Assembly: GCF_009901525.1 (NCBI RefSeq)
Contig: NZ_CP019288.1
Location: 1,951,501 to 2,015,500, forward strand
DNA from: Kordia antarctica
GTDB taxonomy: Bacteria; Bacteroidota; Bacteroidia; Flavobacteriales; Flavobacteriaceae
Direction: 5' to 3'
DNA length: 64,000 nt
Positions 53,053-61,666 of the stretch are shown in pieces (position 1 is the stretch's first letter; every line of letters begins with the position of its first letter). A model generated the notes under the pieces. The model was not told where the DNA came from. It did not search any database and saw only the letters and a program-made list of their open reading frames with translations. Both the position numbers and the translations under genes were made by a program.

Positions 53053-53362
53053 AAAATTGTTTTTTGTTTCACCTACTCTATTCTAAAGGCTTTTCGGTTA
53101 TCGCCTGTTCAGTTTCGAAATTGTACAAGACAAATTTGCCATTATTGAAAGAGAAGAATGCAAGGAAGTTAACTAGAATGGTACAGGAAAAACACTATTT
53201 AATTTTTAGTGTAAATCTTTAGGAATAAAAAACCTCTGTGTTTAACTGAGATTTGTATCGTTCAATATGTAGTACTTTTTGATTGAAAGATTAAAGAATT
53301 AAATGATTGAAATACTGAGTACTTATTTAGATTTTGTAAATGAAAGAAATATGAACCCAAGG
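53053..53362. other. Upstream region of the DUF2589 operon
   Basis: About 310 bp with no gene. No clean promoter could be fixed. A long palindromic repeat begins at 53363. Confidence 0.4.
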
Positions 53363-53494
53363 AGGCTTGTCTAAAAAAGTTTAAATAAGGTCATTACGAG
53401 AAATTTTTAATTTCGAAGTAATCTTGTAAATCAATAACTTAAATCTGACTGATTGCTTCATTTCATTCGCAATGACTGCTTTTTAGACAACCTT
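53363..53494. repeat. Composite palindromic intergenic repeat
   Basis: Outer arms AGGCTTGTCTAAAAAAG (53363-53379) and CTTTTTAGACAACCTTT (53479-53495) enclose inner arms GTCATTACGAG (53390-53400) and CATTCGCAATGAC (53464-53476). The inner family resembles 9485-9580 and the outer arm recurs near 17524-17537. Confidence 0.75.
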
Positions 53495-53571
53495 TAGTTC
53501 GACTTACACTTTTAAATGCGTCTTAGATACTGAATCAAGTTCAGCACAAGCTTTTCAAAATTGAGTTTCAC

Positions 53572-53610
53572 TAAAAACAAAAACTCCAAAGTTTTGACAC
53601 TTTGAAGTTT
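53572..53610 (-). terminator. Terminator of the DUF4293 gene
   Basis: On the minus strand, stem AAACTTCAAAGT / ACTTTGGAGTTT is followed by TTGTTTTT. Confidence 0.8.
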
Positions 53611-53632
53611 TCTACGCACTAAGATGTTAGGT

Positions 53633-54043
53633 TTATCGTAATCGATCTACAGATTTTACAAGATCTTCATCCTTTTTAATTGCTCGGTTTGCGAGCACTA
53701 ATAAAACGATAGAAATAATCGGAATAATGATCCCAATACCTTTCTCTGAGACTGCTGTCTCTCCAGATAACGTTAGCATTCGATATACAAAAACTCCTAA
53801 TAAAATAAGGTTAAATATGATGTTGAACCGATTCAACACAAATTGTAATTTTCTATTTTTGAATAAAAAGATAGTGATGATGGCTAATATTGCTGACGCC
53901 ATGAATAAACCAATATACAATGAATCGTCTTTTGCAAAAACTTCTACGCCACTTTCTAGTGTATACAAACTGAATATAAATGTTAAACCACCAGCTATTG
54001 CCGCGACTAATAACATGTATATACTTTGTATTCTTTGAATCAT
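53633..54043 (-). CDS. DUF4293 membrane protein
   Basis: A 136-aa protein with four hydrophobic helices (MLLVAAIAGGLTFIFSLY; LYIGLFMASAILAIITIFLF; FNIIFNLILLGVFVYRMLTL; IGIIIPIISIVLLVLANRAI). The family N-terminus MIQRIQSIYML sets the start at 54043, consistent with the -7-like TATTTTTG upstream. Function unknown. The gene is conserved beside rho in many Bacteroidota, as it is here (divergent). Confidence 0.85.
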   Translation of the reverse strand: MIQRIQSIYMLLVAAIAGGLTFIFSLYTLESGVEVFAKDDSLYIGLFMASAILAIITIFLFKNRKLQFVLNRFNIIFNLILLGVFVYRMLTLSGETAVSEKGIGIIIPIISIVLLVLANRAIKKDEDLVKSVDRLR

Positions 54044-54224
54044 ATCTTTGAATTGGTTGACAAAAATAATAGTTCTTTTCATAAAATACTATTTTGTTTA
54101 TTAAAATAAATTTGTATTATTGCATAGATAATTCATAATCTATTGTTACTAAGTAGATTTACACACTTCATACGAGTACTTTATCACTCAATTTCTCAAA
54201 AAACAATTCTTTATAATCCAATAA

Positions 54225-55982
54225 ATGTTAGAAATTTCAGAATTAAAAAGCAAAAAACTCCCCGAATTACAGGAAATAGCTAAAACTTTAGCTGTCCCGA
54301 AGTATAGGACTTTAAAAAAACTAGATTTAATTTATAAGATATTAGATCATCAAGCTATAAATCCTGAATCAGTAGCGCCTATTATAAAAGCTGAACCAAA
54401 AGCTACTGAAACTACGGATGCTGATTCAAGCAAAAGAAGGCGAATTAAGAGAGATCCTAATCCAAGAACTGAAAAGAAAGATACGGCTCCAAAGGCTATT
54501 CCAGCGAAAGCTGTTGCTCCAAAAGCTGTTGCTCCAAAGGTTGTTCCTTCGGAATCTAAGCCTGAAATAAAGAAGCCAGAAGCAAGAGATCCTGAAAAAG
54601 TAACTACTCCAGCTCCTAGAAAACTGAATAAACCAGTTCGTAAAGCTCCAGAAAAGAATTTGAATACACCTGTTCATCCTAAGAAAGAGGATTCAAAGAA
54701 GTCTGGAAATGAGCAATCAAACAGTAATAAGCAACAACCAAGTAGTCATAAACCAAAGAAAGATCATCTTCAGCAAAGTAATAAGCATACGAATAAGAAA
54801 GATCATTCACAGAAGAATAACGGAAATAAAGATCAGCGTAATCGCTACCGCGAGCCTGATTTTGAGTTTGACGGAATTATTGAAAGTGAAGGCGTTTTGG
54901 ACATTATGCAAGATGGATATGGCTTTTTGAGATCATCTGATTATAATTATTTGTCATCTCCTGATGATATTTATGTATCTCAATCGCAAATTCGTTTGTT
55001 CGGATTGAAAACTGGAGATACTGTTTTAGGTATTGTTAGACCGCCGAAAGAAGGAGAAAAGTATTTTCCACTGATTAAGGTTAGTAAAATTAACGGACAA
55101 GATCCGCAAGTGGTAAGAGATCGTGTTGCTTTTGAGCATTTAACGCCATTATTTCCAGATGAGAAATTTAATTTAGCGGAACGCCAAAGCACAATTTCTA
55201 CACGAATTATGGATTTATTCGCTCCTATTGGAAAAGGACAAAGAGGAATGATTGTATCGCAACCAAAAACTGGTAAAACCATGTTATTGAAAGATGTTGC
55301 CAATGCAATTGCTGCGAATCATCCTGAAGTTTATCAAATTGTTTTATTGATTGATGAACGTCCTGAGGAAGTAACCGACATGCAACGTAATGTAAAAGGA
55401 GAAGTAATTGCTTCAACTTTTGATAAAGAAGCTACAGATCACGTTAAAGTGGCTAATATTGTATTAGAAAAAGCAAAACGTTTGGTAGAATGTGGTCATG
55501 ATGTAGTAATCTTGTTAGATTCTATCACAAGACTTGCTAGAGCTTATAACACCGTACAACCTGCTTCTGGAAAAATATTAAGTGGTGGTGTTGATGCAAA
55601 TGCTTTACATAAACCAAAACGTTTCTTTGGAGCTGCCCGTAATATTGAAGGTGGCGGATCATTATCTATTATTGCAACTGCTTTAACAGAAACTGGTTCT
55701 AAGATGGATGAGGTTATTTTTGAAGAGTTTAAAGGAACTGGTAACATGGAACTTCAATTGGATCGTAAGATTTCTAATCGTAGAATTTTCCCTGCTATTG
55801 ATCTTACTTCTTCAAGTACGCGAAGAGATGATTTATTATTAGATGAAAACACGATTCAACGTATGTGGGTAATGCGTAAGTATTTAGCTGACATGAATCC
55901 TGTAGAAGCTATGGAATTTATCAATCAACGAATTAAACAAACAAGAAATAACGAAGAGTTCTTGATTTCTATGAACACATAG
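54225..55982 (+). CDS. rho: Transcription termination factor Rho with long disordered insertion
   Basis: A 585-aa hexameric RNA helicase. Residues 1-45 are the Rho N-domain ([20 protein letters not shown]). Residues about 50-215 are a Lys/Pro/Gln/Asn-rich low-complexity insertion typical of Bacteroidota Rho. The cold-shock RNA-binding domain ([20 protein letters not shown]) and ATPase follow, with Walker [26 protein letters not shown], Walker [17 protein letters not shown] and arginine finger in LDRKISNRR. Essential for factor-dependent termination. A strong intrinsic terminator follows it. Confidence 0.97.
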   Translation: MLEISELKSKKLPELQEIAKTLAVPKYRTLKKLDLIYKILDHQAINPESVAPIIKAEPKATETTDADSSKRRRIKRDPNPRTEKKDTAPKAIPAKAVAPKAVAPKVVPSESKPEIKKPEARDPEKVTTPAPRKLNKPVRKAPEKNLNTPVHPKKEDSKKSGNEQSNSNKQQPSSHKPKKDHLQQSNKHTNKKDHSQKNNGNKDQRNRYREPDFEFDGIIESEGVLDIMQDGYGFLRSSDYNYLSSPDDIYVSQSQIRLFGLKTGDTVLGIVRPPKEGEKYFPLIKVSKINGQDPQVVRDRVAFEHLTPLFPDEKFNLAERQSTISTRIMDLFAPIGKGQRGMIVSQPKTGKTMLLKDVANAIAANHPEVYQIVLLIDERPEEVTDMQRNVKGEVIASTFDKEATDHVKVANIVLEKAKRLVECGHDVVILLDSITRLARAYNTVQPASGKILSGGVDANALHKPKRFFGAARNIEGGGSLSIIATALTETGSKMDEVIFEEFKGTGNMELQLDRKISNRRIFPAIDLTSSSTRRDDLLLDENTIQRMWVMRKYLADMNPVEAMEFINQRIKQTRNNEEFLISMNT

Positions 55983-56008
55983 AAGAGTTAGAGTTTTTTA
56001 AAAATAGT

Positions 56009-56041
56009 AAAAGCTGCTTACAAATTGTAAGCAGCTTTTTT
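56009..56041 (+). terminator. Intrinsic terminator after rho
   Basis: A 13-bp stem AAAGCTGCTTACA / TGTAAGCAGCTTT is followed by TTTT. Confidence 0.9.
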
Positions 56042-56072
56042 AGTGTGATTTTTTCAGGTAACTATTAGGTAC

Positions 56073-56099
56073 AAAAAAAACTCCAACCAAGTTGGAGTT
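56073..56099 (-). terminator. Terminator after rpsT
   Basis: On the minus strand, stem AACTCCAAC / GTTGGAGTT is followed by TTTTTTT. Confidence 0.85.
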
Positions 56100-56125
56100 A
56101 TATATCATGAGTAAATTACTTTTTA

Positions 56126-56377
56126 TTATAAAGTACTTACGTGCTTAGCAAGCTTAGATTTTAAGTTAGCAGCTTTATTATCATGGATAATATTACGCTT
56201 TGCTAGCTTATCAATCATTGATACTACATTTGAGAATAAAGCTTCAGCTTCTTTCTTATCTGTAATGTCTTTTAATTTCTTAATAGCATTACGCGTAGTT
56301 TTGTGCTGATATTTGTTTCTTAGACGCTTCGTCTCGTTACTTCTGATTCTCTTTAATGCTGACTTGTGATTTGCCAT
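56126..56377 (-). CDS. rpsT: 30S ribosomal protein S20
   Basis: An 83-aa basic helical protein. The N-terminus [20 protein letters not shown] and the [20 protein letters not shown] end match S20. It binds 16S rRNA in the small subunit. Two tRNA-Glu genes lie upstream on the same strand, each with its own promoter. Length is usual for the family. Confidence 0.96.
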   Translation of the reverse strand: MANHKSALKRIRSNETKRLRNKYQHKTTRNAIKKLKDITDKKEAEALFSNVVSMIDKLAKRNIIHDNKAANLKSKLAKHVSTL

Positions 56378-56416
56378 CTCTTTTTTTAATTATCTTTTTT
56401 TAAACTTAATGTTTAG

Positions 56417-56488
56417 TAGCCCGTAGGGGATTCGAACCCCTGTTACCAGGATGAAAACCTGGCGTCCTAACCCCTAGACGAACGGGCC
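56417..56488 (-). tRNA. tRNA-Glu (anticodon TTC), copy 2
   Basis: Acceptor GGCCCGT pairs with ACGGGCT. The anticodon arm CCAGG-TTTTCAT-CCTGG gives anticodon TTC, and the T arm is AGGGG-TTCGAAT-CCCCT. Identical in sequence to the copy at 56561-56632. No CCA encoded. Confidence 0.95.
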
Positions 56489-56508
56489 ATCATTTTTCAA
56501 TGAGGATG

Positions 56509-56516
56509 CAAATTTA
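56509..56516 (-). promoter_or_regulatory. -7 box for tRNA-Glu copy 2
   Basis: TAAATTTG on the minus strand, 21-28 nt upstream of the tRNA, matches TAnnTTTG, so this copy can be transcribed on its own. Confidence 0.6.
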
Positions 56517-56560
56517 ATTTATTAATTAAGATTTGCAAATAAAACTTACAGAAATATTAG

Positions 56561-56632
56561 TAGCCCGTAGGGGATTCGAACCCCTGTTACCAGGATGAAA
56601 ACCTGGCGTCCTAACCCCTAGACGAACGGGCC
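56561..56632 (-). tRNA. tRNA-Glu (anticodon TTC), copy 1
   Basis: Same cloverleaf as 56417-56488 with anticodon TTC. The two copies are 72 bp apart in the same orientation and identical, a tandem gene duplication maintained by conversion. Confidence 0.95.
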
Positions 56633-56652
56633 ATTATTTCTGTTAGCGGAGG

Positions 56653-56660
56653 CAAAAATA
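56653..56660 (-). promoter_or_regulatory. -7 box for tRNA-Glu copy 1
   Basis: TATTTTTG on the minus strand, 21-28 nt upstream of the tRNA, matches TAnnTTTG. Confidence 0.6.
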
Positions 56661-56710
56661 CAACTATTTTTATACGCTCCAAGGATTTTTAAAAGTTTTT
56701 TCAACTTTTT

Positions 56711-58189
56711 TTAATATGCTTTTGCAAATAACACTCTCTTAGTTGATTTCTGTCCCGAATATACACATTTCCCTTCTTCTTCCAAAGCATCTAGAGGAAT
56801 ACAACGAATAGTTGCTTTTGTTAATTCTTTTATTTTATTTTCTGTTTCCGCTGTACCATCCCAATGTGCTAAAACAAATCCGCCTTTCTTTTCTATTACA
56901 TTTTTGAATTCTTCAAATGTATCTACTGTTGTAGTATGTTCATCTCTGTAATTTTTTGCTTTGGAGAATAAGTTTTCTTGAATTTTCTCTAAGAGATTTA
57001 AAACAGTTTCTACGACTTCGTCTTGTGCTACTGATTGTTTTTCAAATGTATCTCTACGAGCAATTTCTAGCGTACCATTTTCTAGATCACGTGCGCCTAT
57101 GGCAATTCGTAATGGAACTCCTTTTAATTCCCATTCAGCAAATTTGGCGCCTGGTCGTAGCGTATCTCTTTTATCAAACTTGAAAGAAACTCCTTTTGCT
57201 TTTAATTGATCGGTTATTTCTGTTACTTTTTCAGCAATTGCATCAAATTGCTCATCATTTTTATATATCGGTACAAATACAACTTGGATTGGCGCTAGTT
57301 TTGGTGGCAATACCAATCCTGCGTCGTCACTGTGTGTCATAATTAATCCGCCTACTAATCGCGTAGAAACTCCCCAAGAGGTTGCCCAAACTAATTCTTG
57401 TTTTCCTTCTTTGGTTACATATTTTACATCGAATGCTTCTGCAAAGTTTTGCCCTAAAAAGTGCGATGTTCCAGCTTGTAATGCTTTCCCATCTTGCATT
57501 AACGCTTCAATTGTATGGGTATCTACTGCTCCTGCAAAACGTTCGCTTTCAGTTTTTGCTCCTTTTATAACTGGCATTGCCATGAAATCTTCTGCAAATT
57601 CAGCATATACTTTTTGCATTAGTAGTGATTCCGTTATGGCTTCTGCTTTTGTTGCGTGTGCTGTGTGTCCTTCTTGCCATAAAAATTCGGCTGTTCTTAA
57701 GAATAAACGCGTACGCATTTCCCAACGCACAACATTTGCCCACTGATTGATTAAGATTGGTAAATCTCTGTATGATTGAATCCATTTTTTATAGGTGCTC
57801 CAAATAATTGCTTCACTTGTTGGACGCACAATTAGCTCTTCTTCTAGTTTTGCATTTGGGTCAACAATGAGTTTTCCTTCGTTATCTGGATCCGATTTTA
57901 ATCGATAATGTGTTACGACTGCACACTCTTTTGCGAAGCCTTCTGCGTTTTTTTCTTCTGCTTCAAAGAGACTTTTTGGTACAAATAGTGGAAAATAGGC
58001 GTTTTCATGTCCAGTTTCTTTAAACATTTTATCTAATTGTGCCTGCATTTTTTCCCAAATTGCATAGCCATACGGTTTGATTACCATACAACCTCTAACG
58101 GCTGAGTTCTCAGCTAAATCAGCCTTTACGACCAATTCGTTATACCATTTTGAGTAATCCTCTGTTCTCTTTGTTAATTTCTTGCTCAT
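56711..58189 (-). CDS. proS: Prolyl-tRNA synthetase (archaeal/eukaryote-like form)
   Basis: A 492-aa class II synthetase charging tRNA-Pro. Class II motifs are visible: motif 1 in [19 protein letters not shown], motif 2 in [20 protein letters not shown] and motif 3 in [20 protein letters not shown] with ATP-binding. [19 protein letters not shown] is the proline-binding region. The C-terminal zinc-like domain ends [18 protein letters not shown] as in the non-editing, short ProS of Bacteroidota. It lies divergent from the lipoprotein gene at 58290. Confidence 0.96.
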   Translation of the reverse strand: MSKKLTKRTEDYSKWYNELVVKADLAENSAVRGCMVIKPYGYAIWEKMQAQLDKMFKETGHENAYFPLFVPKSLFEAEEKNAEGFAKECAVVTHYRLKSDPDNEGKLIVDPNAKLEEELIVRPTSEAIIWSTYKKWIQSYRDLPILINQWANVVRWEMRTRLFLRTAEFLWQEGHTAHATKAEAITESLLMQKVYAEFAEDFMAMPVIKGAKTESERFAGAVDTHTIEALMQDGKALQAGTSHFLGQNFAEAFDVKYVTKEGKQELVWATSWGVSTRLVGGLIMTHSDDAGLVLPPKLAPIQVVFVPIYKNDEQFDAIAEKVTEITDQLKAKGVSFKFDKRDTLRPGAKFAEWELKGVPLRIAIGARDLENGTLEIARRDTFEKQSVAQDEVVETVLNLLEKIQENLFSKAKNYRDEHTTTVDTFEEFKNVIEKKGGFVLAHWDGTAETENKIKELTKATIRCIPLDALEEEGKCVYSGQKSTKRVLFAKAY

Positions 58190-58289
58190 CTTTAGTAGTT
58201 TGGCACAAATATTGTGAATATGTTAAATATAAAATAGTTTCGACAAAACTAACTATTTTTGTATTGTTCAACAATTAAATCTAGGAGAT

Positions 58290-59330
58290 ATGCGAGTAAT
58301 TTACCATTTAAAAAACAACATAAGCGCTATACACGTTTTAGCCATCACTTTTTTAACGTTAACATCATGTGGTACGTATCAACAAGCTACGTATGATGAT
58401 GGTATTTATAGTTCTGACCAAGAAAGAACACAAACTACTGAAGTTGTAAATACTGGCAATGACCCATATCAAAATTATTTTGAACAAAAATCACTTGAGG
58501 CAGATGATGTCTATGGAGATGTTTTTACAGATGTAGATTCATATTCTAGTCAAGAAAACGGTGACTCTGAAGTTAATGTTGACGCAATTGGATATACCGA
58601 AAGTTATTCTGCTTGGGGACAAACTACCGAAGATATTACTATTAATGTTTACAGCGGTGGCTTTGGTTTCTATTCTCCTTACAGATATGGATTATGGAAC
58701 AGAGGTTTTTGGGGTTGGAACAACGGTTGGAATAACGGCTGGAACAATTGGGGCTGGAATGCAGGACTTTGTGGGTACGGAGGATATTACGGATCGTATG
58801 GATATTATGGCGGTTACGGAGGATATTACGGATCAAACTGGGGTAATCCATATTACAGAAATGGTTACAACGGATACGCATATAATAGAGGAAGAAGAAA
58901 TTACGCAAGTAGAGCTTCAGCAAATAGAAGAGCTAATTACTACTCAAGAACTACAAATAGAAACAGTATTAGTAGATATTCAAATACTCGTTCTTCAATA
59001 AGAAATAGTAATAGTACTATTAGATCAACTAGAAATACTCGTAATAACAATAATACCATAAGATCAACTAGAAATACTCGCAATAACAATAATACCGTAA
59101 GATCAACTAGAAATACAAGAAACACAAACACTAGAGCTACAAGAAACACGAGAAATACTAATACCAATACGAGAGCTACTAGAAACAATAGTCAAACAAG
59201 ATCTACGCGGTCTTCTAGCAGTCGTCCATCTGTAAGATCATCATCAAGCAGAAGCTCTTCTTCATCTACAAGATCATCAGGAAGTAGTTCTTCTAGCAGA
59301 AGTTCATCAAAAAGAGGTGGAAGAAACTAA
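58290..59330 (+). CDS. Low-complexity lipoprotein (Gly/Tyr/Trp-rich, then Arg/Asn/Ser-rich)
   Basis: A 346-aa lipoprotein (signal ends LTLTSC, Cys27). Residues 30-105 are acidic. Residues 120-200 are rich in Gly, Tyr, Trp and Asn (NNGWNNGWNNWGW; YGGYGGYYG). Residues 205-346 are basic and Ser-rich, with imperfect tandem copies of a 13-residue unit (RSTRNTRNNNNTI) encoded by 39-bp DNA repeats near 59010-59115. Precedes the FadL-like porin gene by 45 bp on the same strand, so probably co-transcribed. No enzymatic motif; possibly an envelope or matrix structural protein. Function unknown. Confidence 0.82.
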   Translation: MRVIYHLKNNISAIHVLAITFLTLTSCGTYQQATYDDGIYSSDQERTQTTEVVNTGNDPYQNYFEQKSLEADDVYGDVFTDVDSYSSQENGDSEVNVDAIGYTESYSAWGQTTEDITINVYSGGFGFYSPYRYGLWNRGFWGWNNGWNNGWNNWGWNAGLCGYGGYYGSYGYYGGYGGYYGSNWGNPYYRNGYNGYAYNRGRRNYASRASANRRANYYSRTTNRNSISRYSNTRSSIRNSNSTIRSTRNTRNNNNTIRSTRNTRNNNNTVRSTRNTRNTNTRATRNTRNTNTNTRATRNNSQTRSTRSSSSRPSVRSSSSRSSSSSTRSSGSSSSSRSSSKRGGRN

Positions 59331-59374
59331 TCACACACATTAATATATTATCCTAAAGAAATACTAAAAAAATT

Positions 59375-60895
59375 ATGAAAAAAGTATTTATACTATTCAT
59401 AGGTGTGCTTACTATGTCTGTAAGTAATTCCCAAAATATAAGCGATGTTGTTCGGTATTCTACTGAAAACTTAAACGGAACAGCGCGTTTTAAAGCAATG
59501 AGCGGAGCTTTTGGAGCTCTTGGAGGTGATTTCACTGCATTTTCAATAAACCCTGCAGGATCGGCTGTTTTCACCAATAGTGAGGTTGCAGTTTCATTGA
59601 GTAATTATAACAATGATAATGATGTTTCTTATTTTGGAACAGTTACTAATAGAAATGAATCCGAATTTGATTTGAATCAGGCCGGAATCGTTTTTGTTTT
59701 CAACAATATGGGCGATAGCGATTGGAAAAAAATATCGCTAGGTGTAAATGTTCAAAATAATAACAATTTTTACAATACTATTTTCGCCACTGGACGAAAT
59801 CAGTCTAGAGGTATTGGAGATTATTTTACATTTTTTGCCAACGGACAAGAGTTAGGCGTAATTGCCCAACAACCTGGCGAAAGTGACACAGATACGTATT
59901 TGATACTTGGAGAAGATTATGGTTTTGCAGCACAACAAGCTTTTTTAGGATATGAAGGATTTGCCATTAATCCAAATGTCGATGATGATGCAAATACTTC
60001 TTACAGTCCGAATGCAAATTATGCTTCTGGAGCAGATCATGATTACATCTTACAAACTTCTGGTTTCAACAGAAAATATACATTTAATGTAGCCGCGCAA
60101 TATAGAGATAATTTATATTTAGGATTAAACATAAACTCACACGATGTAGATTACAGAGAACGTAAAGTATTGATTGAAACACCTGTTGATGCTACTTCAG
60201 GTTTACAATATGCCGAATTTTCTAACGAATTATACACCTACGGAACAGGTATTTCTTTTCAAGTTGGAGCAATTTTAAAATTGAAAGATGTTCGTTTAGG
60301 AGCTTCGTATCAGTCGCCAACTTGGTATAGCTTAAATGATGAATTGATTCAAAGTTTCAGCACTGATTTTAGAGATCCAAACAATCCAAGTGACATTCTG
60401 AGAAGAGACATTTTCCCTAATGTTGTAAATGCATATAAACAACACAGAATCGTTACTCCAGGAAATATTACAGGAAGTTTTGCTTACATTTTTGGCAAAC
60501 AAGGATTGATTAGTTTTGACTATTCTTTGAAAGATTACACACATGCAAAAATCCGTCCTACCAACGATTTCATTACAACTAATAGTAATATTGAAAATCG
60601 ACTACAAACGGCTTCTACCTATAGAATTGGTGGTGAATACAGAATAAAACAATTCAGTTTACGTGGCGGATATCGCTTTGAGGAAAGTCCATACAAAAAC
60701 GGAACAACTATTGGTGATTTAGATGGCTACTCTTTAGGATTAGGATATAATTTTGGAAGTATGTCTGTTGATGTTGCTTATGACAGAAGCGAGCAAGCTA
60801 AAAACCCACAACTTTTTCAAGCTGGTTTAACTGATGTTGCAAACATTAATAATATAAATTCAAACGTTACTGTATCACTTTCGTTTAAATTATAA
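59375..60895 (+). CDS. OmpP1/FadL-family outer-membrane protein
   Basis: A 506-aa outer-membrane beta barrel. The signal (MKKVFILFIGVLTMSVSNSQ) is followed by the FadL hatch-like N-terminus (RYSTENLNGTARFKAMSGAF, GALGGDFTAFSINPAGSAVF). Alternating strands continue to the end, with aromatic terminal strand SNVTVSLSFKL. FadL-type porins import long-chain fatty acids or aromatic hydrophobic substrates. Probably co-transcribed with the lipoprotein upstream. A terminator follows. Confidence 0.88.
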   Translation: MKKVFILFIGVLTMSVSNSQNISDVVRYSTENLNGTARFKAMSGAFGALGGDFTAFSINPAGSAVFTNSEVAVSLSNYNNDNDVSYFGTVTNRNESEFDLNQAGIVFVFNNMGDSDWKKISLGVNVQNNNNFYNTIFATGRNQSRGIGDYFTFFANGQELGVIAQQPGESDTDTYLILGEDYGFAAQQAFLGYEGFAINPNVDDDANTSYSPNANYASGADHDYILQTSGFNRKYTFNVAAQYRDNLYLGLNINSHDVDYRERKVLIETPVDATSGLQYAEFSNELYTYGTGISFQVGAILKLKDVRLGASYQSPTWYSLNDELIQSFSTDFRDPNNPSDILRRDIFPNVVNAYKQHRIVTPGNITGSFAYIFGKQGLISFDYSLKDYTHAKIRPTNDFITTNSNIENRLQTASTYRIGGEYRIKQFSLRGGYRFEESPYKNGTTIGDLDGYSLGLGYNFGSMSVDVAYDRSEQAKNPQLFQAGLTDVANINNINSNVTVSLSFKL

Positions 60896-60932
60896 TATAT
60901 CATCACAACCGATTGATTTAAAAACCTTTACT

Positions 60933-60966
60933 AAAACCTCATTTGTAATAAAATGAGGTTTTTTTA
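60933..60966 (+). terminator. Terminator after FadL-like gene
   Basis: Stem AAAACCTCATTT / AAATGAGGTTTT is followed by TTTT. Confidence 0.9.
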
Positions 60967-60984
60967 TGCTTTATTTTTTTAAAT

Positions 60985-61590
60985 TTACTCTGATTCAGTC
61001 GGAAATAGTAATTTCAAATTTATGTAATGTATCAAACATATTTTTAAACTCACTTTGGGTTGAATACTATCGTACGATTCTGTAACTAAATGCAATACTT
61101 CTTCCAAATTATCAAAAGTGTCATTGTATGAAATTTGAATCAAAAGTTTTTCTGGATTACTACAATATCTATCTAGTTTCCCTTTGTTTAAATAATTTCG
61201 TTGCATAATATTTTTTAGACTATCTAATGTATATGGTACAGAAAATTTATAAACACTATCATTATGAATTTTAATTATATTTTTTTGCTTGTGTAAAATT
61301 CTTTCAAGACTTTCTGGAGAACTATTATGTAGATTAATAACTTTTTGAATATTCTCTTTTTTGATTGAAATTTGTGGAATACTATCACTATAAGTCAAAT
61401 TATCAATACGATTCAATAACATTTCATACTGTTTGAAGCTACTCAAAGTTAATAACACTTCCCTATTTTCTTTTCCTGTTTGATAATTCCCGTATTTTTT
61501 AACTACTTTTTGTTTTTGATCTCTACCACATGCGACAAAGAAAATCAGCATAATTATTACAATAAAACGTATGACTTGATTGAGTTTCAT
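60985..61590 (-). CDS. Uncharacterised lipoprotein
   Basis: A 201-aa protein with SPII signal MKLNQVIRFIVIIMLIFFVA followed by lipidated Cys (CGRDQ, Cys21). The mature part is polar and helical (LTLSSFKQYEMLLNRIDNLT, NLHNSSPESLERILHKQKNI, YNDTFDNLEEVLHLVTESYD). No family is recognised. It lies downstream of the T9SS adhesin gene and is separated from it by a terminator, so it is transcribed independently. Confidence 0.7.
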   Translation of the reverse strand: MKLNQVIRFIVIIMLIFFVACGRDQKQKVVKKYGNYQTGKENREVLLTLSSFKQYEMLLNRIDNLTYSDSIPQISIKKENIQKVINLHNSSPESLERILHKQKNIIKIHNDSVYKFSVPYTLDSLKNIMQRNYLNKGKLDRYCSNPEKLLIQISYNDTFDNLEEVLHLVTESYDSIQPKVSLKICLIHYINLKLLFPTESE

Positions 61591-61605
61591 AATCTAAAAT
61601 AAGCA

Positions 61606-61642
61606 TAAAAAAACCGAAGAATTTTAGATCCTTCGGTTTTTC
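61606..61642 (-). terminator. Terminator after T9SS type B gene
   Basis: On the minus strand, stem AAAACCGAAG / CTTCGGTTTT is followed by TTTTAT. Confidence 0.85.
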
Positions 61643-61666
61643 TACTATTTTATTTTTCTGTTTAAT

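Noticed and set aside
54044-54082. Upstream ATG for the DUF4293 protein
   Set aside because: Family members begin MIQRIQ, and a TATTTTTG -7-like box lies between the upstream ATG and 54043.
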